Assembly (NCBI GenBank): GCA_964541375.1
Contig: CAZIPT010000084.1
Location: forward strand, 1 to 9,676
Source of the DNA: JBAXEO01 sp964541375
GTDB lineage: Bacteria > Actinomycetota > Coriobacteriia > Anaerosomatales > JAAXUF01
Reading direction: 5' to 3'
Length of the DNA: 9,676 bases
Position 1 is the first letter of the stretch; each line of letters opens with the position of its first letter. Positions 5,838 to 9,676 of this stretch are shown piece by piece. The position numbers and the translations under genes are program-made. A model generated the notes under the pieces. That model did not search any database and was not told the origin of the DNA. It worked only from the letters and a program-made list of their open reading frames with translations.

Positions 5838-6250
5838 TCGGCGTCAGCGTCCACGGATACCTCGTCGGACTCGGGCCCGGCTGCGGCCTCTGCAGCGCGC
5901 TCGGCGGCCAAAGACGGCGGAACCTGCTGCAGAGCCTCCTCGATGCGCATGCCCGAGTCGACCGACTTGTCGATATAGAACTTGAGCTCCGGTGTGACAC
6001 GCCAGCCCAGCGCCCGACCTGCGAGCGAGCGGATGCGGCCCTTGGCGGACTCGAGGCCTTCGAGGACCTCGTCGTAGCGCTCGGGAGCTGTGCTGACAAA
6101 GACGAGCAGAACGGAACGGTCGGGGCTGACTTCAGCCCCGGTGACCGTCACGAGTTCTAGACGTGGATCTGATACTTCCGAGACAAGCAGCGAAGCGACG
6201 ACCTCGCGTGCCTGCTCGTTGAGTCGGCGCGTAGCCGGTGTCTGTTTCAT
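5828..6250 (-). CDS. rbfA: 30S ribosome-binding factor A
   Basis: RbfA binds the immature 30S subunit near the 16S helix 1 region and assists 17S processing and cold adaptation. The 140-aa product shows the family pattern: RRLNEQAREVVASLL at the N-terminus, then SDPRLELVTVTGAEVSPD (27-44), the LLVFVST strand, then SAKGRIRSLAGRALGWRVTPELKFYID (68-94), which is the KH-like core, and RIEEALQQV. An Ala/Glu/Asp-rich tail of about 28 residues follows. The ATG at 6250 has AAGGA 9 nt upstream and lies 16 nt after the infB stop. Downstream of infB is its usual place. Confidence 0.96.
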   Translation of the reverse strand: MKQTPATRRLNEQAREVVASLLVSEVSDPRLELVTVTGAEVSPDRSVLLVFVSTAPERYDEVLEGLESAKGRIRSLAGRALGWRVTPELKFYIDKSVDSGMRIEEALQQVPPSLAAERAAEAAAGPESDEVSVDADAEEA

Positions 6251-6266
6251 GGCCTGCAGTCCTTGC

Positions 6267-8795
6267 CTATGACTCGCGAGCGACCTCGATGACCTTGTAG
6301 CCCTCGATGATGTCGCCCTCCTTCAGGTCCTGGAAGTTGTCGATCCCGATACCGCACTCGTAGCCCTGCTTGACCGACTTGACGTCGTCCTTGAAGCGGC
6401 GGAGCGAGTGGATGGTGCCGTCGTGCACGATGGTGCCGTCGCGGACGATGCGGATCTTGTCGTCCCGCGTGATCTCGCCTTCCAGCACGTAGCAGCCGGC
6501 GATGACGCCGGCCTTGGGAACGCGGAACAGGTCGCGGACCTCGATGCGGGCCGTGTCCTCCTCGTGGAACTCGGGAGCCAGCATGCCTACGCGTGCTGCG
6601 TTGATCTCCTCGATCGCCTGATAGATGACGCGGTACAGGCGAACATCGATCTTCTCCTGCTCGGCGAGCGCCTTGGCCTTGGGCTGCGGGCGCACGTTGA
6701 AGCCGACCACGATGGCGTCGGACGCGTCGGCGAGCATGATGTCGCTCTCCGTGATGGCGCCCACCGCCGAGTGGATGACATTGATGACGACCTCGGACTG
6801 GTCCATCTTGTCCAGCGCGTCCTTGAGAGCTTCGATCGAGCCCTGTACGTCGGCCTTGACCACCAGGTTGAGGTCCTTGAGGGCGCCCTCGCTGATGCGG
6901 GCGAACAGGTCGTCGAGCGAGACATGGCTCTTCTTGCCCTGGGCCAGCAGGCGCTCCTTGAGCGCGCGCTCCTCAGCCAGGTTGCGTGCGTCGCGCTCGT
7001 CGGCGAACACGCGGAACTCGTCACCGGCGTTGGGGACGCTGGCCAGGCCCTGGATCTCGACCGGATCGGCCGGACCTGCCGAGACAACCGTCTCGCCCAG
7101 CGGGTTTACCAGCGCACGGACGCGGCCGTAGCTCGTTCCCGCGACCAGGGAGTCACCCACGCGCATGGTGCCGCGCTGGACCAGAACGGTCGCGATAGGA
7201 CCGCGGCCCTTGTCGAGCTTGGCCTCGATGACGACACCACTCGCCGAGGCGTCGGGGTTGGCCTTGAGCTCGAGGATGTCGGCCTGCAGCAGGATCATCT
7301 CGAGCAGCTCGTCGATGTTGAGGCGCTTCTTGGCGCTGACGTTGACGAAGATGTTCGTTCCGCCCCACTCTTCGGGCACGATCTCGTACTCGGTGAGCAT
7401 CTGACGGACCTGATCCGGGTTGGCGCCGTCCTTGTCGATCTTGTTGACGGCGACGATGATCGGCACCCCGGCGGCCTTGGCGTGGTGTATGGCCTCAATA
7501 GTCTGCGGCATGACGCCGTCGTCGGCGGCAACGACCAGCACGACGACGTCGGTGGCGTTGGCGCCACGGGCGCGCATGGCGGTGAAGGCCTCGTGGCCCG
7601 GCGTATCGATGAAGGTGATCTGCTTGCCGTCGTGGATGGCGACCGACGCACCGATATGCTGCGTGATCCCGCCCGCCTCGGTCGCAGCGACACCGGTCTC
7701 ACGAATCGCGTCGAGCAGCGAGGTCTTTCCGTGGTCGACGTGACCCATGACGGTGACGACCGGAGGCCTGGCCTTCAGGTCTTCCGGCTTGTCGTCGAAG
7801 ACGAACTTCACTTCTTCCTCGGGAGCGACGATGACGACCTCTCGGCCCAGGTCCTCGCCGATGATCTCGATGACATCGCGCGTCATGACCTGGTTGACCG
7901 TCAGCGGCGTGCCGAGAAGGAACAGCCGCTTGATGACATCGTTGGCCGGAACCTCGAGCGCGTCGGCGAACTCGCCTACAGTGACACCCTCGGTGACCGC
8001 GACCGAGTCGCCGCCGATCGGCAGATCGGCGTGCGTCGCAGCCTCGTGGTGCGCGGCCTCTTCCACGTCGGTGCCGACCGGCTTCTTGTGCTTCTTCTTC
8101 TTGCGTCCGCCCTCGAGCGCAGCGGTGGCCACAGCGGCACGGGCCTCGTCGAGCACCTTCTGGCGCTGAAGCTCCTCGGCCTCGACGGCCATCTGGCGGT
8201 AGCGCTTCTCTTCGTCCTCGTTGAGCTTGGCGGCCTCTTCTGACTCCAGGCGCGAGCGCTCTGCGGCAATGGCCGCCTCGAGACCGGCGCGACCGGTAGC
8301 CGCGGGCGCCTCAGGTTCGGCGGCCTTGGTGGACGGCTTCTCGGCGACCGGCGCCGATTCGGCGGGCGCGACAGGCGCTTCGACCACGGCGACGGGTGGT
8401 TCCTCACGAACGACCACGGCCGGCTTGCGGGCGTCCTCTTCCGCCTTGACGCGTGCGGCCTCCTCGTCGCGAATGCGGTGCTCCTCGTCGCGGCGCTTGC
8501 GCTCCTCGAGGGCGGCCTTGTGAGCGGCCTCCTCGGCGGCCTTGTGAGCGGCCTCCTCGGCGGCCTTCGCCTTGGCGGCTTCGGCGGCTTCGAGCTTGGC
8601 TCGCTCTTCCTCCAAGGCGATCTGACGCTCGGCGATCTCGGGTCCGAGCGCCTTGCGAATCTTGTCCACATAGGCCTCGACCAGTGTCGATGCGTGGTTC
8701 TTGGCCGGTATCTTGAGATCCTGGAGCTTGTCGAGCAGCTCCTTGCTCGTCATACCGAACTCTTTCGCGAGTTCATGCACCCTCATTGATGGCAT
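6267..8795 (-). CDS. infB: Translation initiation factor IF-2
   Basis: IF-2 is the GTPase that places fMet-tRNA on the 30S subunit and promotes subunit joining. The 842-aa product has an IF2_N domain (1-50, VHELAKEFGMTSKELLDKL), a long charged Ala/Glu/Lys/Arg-rich coiled-coil-like linker (about 52-230), a basic patch RKKKKHKK (231-238) and a second IF2_N-like domain (about 269-322). The G domain has G1 GHVDHGKTSL (351-360), G2 GGITQHIG (375-382), G3 DTPGH (397-401), G4 NKID (451-454) and G5 SAKK (487-490). Domains II-IV follow, ending in the fMet-tRNA-binding C2 region (about 745-838). The ATG at 8795 has AGGA 10 nt upstream inside the ylxR end; an ATG three codons in is less well spaced. The gene begins 4 nt after ylxR stops. 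The linker contains an exact 24-bp tandem duplication. Confidence 0.98.
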   Translation of the reverse strand: MPSMRVHELAKEFGMTSKELLDKLQDLKIPAKNHASTLVEAYVDKIRKALGPEIAERQIALEEERAKLEAAEAAKAKAAEEAAHKAAEEAAHKAALEERKRRDEEHRIRDEEAARVKAEEDARKPAVVVREEPPVAVVEAPVAPAESAPVAEKPSTKAAEPEAPAATGRAGLEAAIAAERSRLESEEAAKLNEDEEKRYRQMAVEAEELQRQKVLDEARAAVATAALEGGRKKKKHKKPVGTDVEEAAHHEAATHADLPIGGDSVAVTEGVTVGEFADALEVPANDVIKRLFLLGTPLTVNQVMTRDVIEIIGEDLGREVVIVAPEEEVKFVFDDKPEDLKARPPVVTVMGHVDHGKTSLLDAIRETGVAATEAGGITQHIGASVAIHDGKQITFIDTPGHEAFTAMRARGANATDVVVLVVAADDGVMPQTIEAIHHAKAAGVPIIVAVNKIDKDGANPDQVRQMLTEYEIVPEEWGGTNIFVNVSAKKRLNIDELLEMILLQADILELKANPDASASGVVIEAKLDKGRGPIATVLVQRGTMRVGDSLVAGTSYGRVRALVNPLGETVVSAGPADPVEIQGLASVPNAGDEFRVFADERDARNLAEERALKERLLAQGKKSHVSLDDLFARISEGALKDLNLVVKADVQGSIEALKDALDKMDQSEVVINVIHSAVGAITESDIMLADASDAIVVGFNVRPQPKAKALAEQEKIDVRLYRVIYQAIEEINAARVGMLAPEFHEEDTARIEVRDLFRVPKAGVIAGCYVLEGEITRDDKIRIVRDGTIVHDGTIHSLRRFKDDVKSVKQGYECGIGIDNFQDLKEGDIIEGYKVIEVARES
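8511..8567. repeat. 24-bp tandem repeat (about 2.4 copies) in the infB linker
   Basis: Two exact, in-frame copies of a 24-bp unit occupy 8511-8534 and 8535-8558, followed by the first 9 bp of a third (8559-8567). They encode EEAAHKAA twice at IF-2 residues 80-95, in the charged linker. The identical third-codon bases suggest a recent slippage duplication rather than selection on protein repeats. Confidence 0.9.
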
Positions 8796-8799
8796 CTAA

Positions 8800-9102
8800 T
8801 TACCGTCCTGCCTGCGAGCCTGCTGTTGATTCGCGCAGCTCATCGAAGTCTCGTCGCAACCGAAGATAGTCATCGTCTTTCAAGCTCACCTTGAGCGCCG
8901 AATCCAGACGCCTGCGCTGCAGTGCGGTCTCGAAGCACTCAGGTGTCGCGTGCAAGTAGGCACCACGTCCGTTCGCCTTACCCGTCGGGTCGACGACCAC
9001 GTGGCCGTCAGGCGTCCGTACGACCCGCACGAATCCCCGCTTGTCGTCGGATACCCGACAGGCGATACACGTGCGAGTGGCTGTCTTGCGCGCCTTCATC
9101 AC
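8800..9102 (-). CDS. ylxR: YlxR/RnpM family RNA-binding protein (RNase P modulator)
   Basis: This is a small basic protein of the DUF448/YlxR family, encoded between nusA and infB in most Gram-positive bacteria. In Bacillus subtilis it has been described as a modulator of RNase P activity (RnpM). The 100-aa product has RTCIACR (10-16), RVVRTPDGHVVVDPTGK (26-42) and the hallmark GRGAYLH (45-51) followed by C56, then a helical tail. The GTG at 9102 overlaps the nusA stop as GTGA and has a perfect AAGGAGG 10 nt upstream; an ATG directly after it (9099) would overlap as TGATG and is a close alternative. The end provides the infB SD. RNase P inhibition in this organism is inferred from the family. 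Confidence 0.93.
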   Translation of the reverse strand: MMKARKTATRTCIACRVSDDKRGFVRVVRTPDGHVVVDPTGKANGRGAYLHATPECFETALQRRRLDSALKVSLKDDDYLRLRRDFDELRESTAGSQAGR

Positions 9103-9676
9103 TCGGCGGCGGCCTCCTTGTCATGCAAACCGCAGAAGAAACTGCCGGGGCGCGCCTGGTTGCGGCAGCGCACTCCGGATGACGTCACTGCCACGCATCG
9201 ACCGTCGCCCATGTCCTCGCCGGTCTGCGTGGAGTGCTTGGCTGCCGGAACGTACAGGCCTTGCTCGGCGGCCATGGATGAACTCTTGATGTCGATACGC
9301 CAGCCGGTCAGCTTCGCGGCGAGGCGGGCGTTCTGACCCTCCTTGCCGATAGCCAGCGAGAGCTGATCGTCGGGGACGATGACGGTGGCGGTGTGCGCCT
9401 CCTCGTCGATCAGTACGCGGTCGACCTTGGCGGGCGACAGCGCGTGCCCGACGTAGTTGGCGGGGTCCTCGGACCACGGCACCACGTCGATGCGCTCGCC
9501 ACGAAGCTCGCTCACGATCATTCGTACGCGGCTGCCCTTGGGTCCGACACACGCGCCCACAGGGTCCAGACCGCTCTCGCGGCTTGAGACGGCGACCTTG
9601 CTGCGCATCCCCGGCTCGCGCGCCACGCTCTTGATCTCGACGATGCCGTCGTAGACCTCGGGCACCTCGATCTCGA
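9099..9676 (-). CDS. nusA: Transcription elongation/antitermination factor NusA, C-terminal part with a zinc-finger-like tail
   Basis: NusA binds RNA polymerase and nascent RNA and influences pausing, termination and rRNA antitermination. The window holds about the last 191 codons; the start lies beyond the right edge. Seen in order (residues counted from the codon at 9665): EVYDGIVEIKSVAREPGMRS, the S1-to-KH1 junction typical of NusA; KH1 with DPVGACVGPKGSRV and GPKG (41-44); and KH2 with QLSLAIGKEGQNARLAAKLTGW and GKEG (107-110). After KH2, where many short NusA proteins end, a 50-residue tail follows. It has C157, C167, C178 and H181 in a GVRCRNQARPGSFFCGLH context, a pattern seen in small zinc-binding modules. 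The ending TGA overlaps the ylxR start. NusA identity is certain; the zinc-finger reading is inferred from residue spacing. Confidence 0.97.
   Translation of the reverse strand, partial: EIEVPEVYDGIVEIKSVAREPGMRSKVAVSSRESGLDPVGACVGPKGSRVRMIVSELRGERIDVVPWSEDPANYVGHALSPAKVDRVLIDEEAHTATVIVPDDQLSLAIGKEGQNARLAAKLTGWRIDIKSSSMAAEQGLYVPAAKHSTQTGEDMGDGRCVAVTSSGVRCRNQARPGSFFCGLHDKEAAAE

Noticed and set aside
5821..6099. N-terminal extension of the NrnA frame to 6099
   Set aside because: It overlaps rbfA in another frame, is Ser/Arg-rich low-complexity sequence, and the DHH protein has normal length from the GTG at 5820.
6408..8243. Long plus-strand open frame of 611 codons opposite infB
   Set aside because: It lies wholly antisense to a clear IF-2 gene. 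Its Asp/Val/Leu/Arg-rich composition is the usual mirror of a GC-rich coding frame, and it shows no domain motif.
1..9676. CRISPR array, tRNA, rRNA, insertion sequence, toxin-antitoxin or defence genes
   Set aside because: No spaced direct repeats, no cloverleaf or rRNA-like segment, no transposase motif and no terminal inverted repeats were seen. The window is a housekeeping cluster with one accessory gene.

Overview
The window is GC-rich (about two thirds G+C by eye) and carries a bacterial housekeeping locus. The order nusA-ylxR(rnpM)-infB-rbfA-nrnA-truB-ribF, then rpsO-pnp, all on the minus strand, is the classic transcription, translation and RNA-processing cluster of Gram-positive bacteria. 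High GC, frequent GTG starts and the style of the proteins suggest an Actinomycetota-like organism, perhaps Coriobacteriia. That placement is inference and would need a ribosomal-protein or IF-2 phylogeny.

From right to left, which is the direction of transcription: 9676-9099 is the C-terminal part of nusA (cut by the window edge). It is followed without a gap by ylxR, infB, rbfA, nrnA (a DHH-family nanoRNase), truB and ribF, ending at 2154. Junctions are very tight: GTGA or ATGA overlaps at nusA/ylxR, nrnA/truB and truB/ribF, and gaps of 4, 16 and 7 nt elsewhere. The set is almost certainly co-transcribed and partly translationally coupled.

Between ribF and rpsO, where these genes are often adjacent, sits a plus-strand gene (1443-2108). 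It encodes a predicted Tat-exported glycine-rich repeat protein with no evident link to RNA metabolism. It converges on ribF and diverges from rpsO. Next comes rpsO with its own extended -10 promoter and a leader that can fold as a three-way junction in front of a partly sequestered ribosome binding site, a plausible S15 autoregulatory element. An intrinsic terminator follows rpsO. Then come a structured leader and the first 247 codons of pnp, which runs off the left edge.

Functionally, the genes cover transcription elongation/antitermination (NusA), an RNase P modulator (YlxR/RnpM), translation initiation (IF-2), 30S maturation (RbfA, S15), tRNA pseudouridylation (TruB), RNA turnover (NrnA, PNPase) and flavin cofactor synthesis (RibF).

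I see no defence system, CRISPR array, tRNA, rRNA or insertion sequence. The less ordinary points are a zinc-finger-like tail on NusA, a duplicated roughly 110-residue extension on RibF, the possible S15 leader, the exported repeat protein placed inside the conserved cluster, and a small SD-led ORF overlapping the pnp start.
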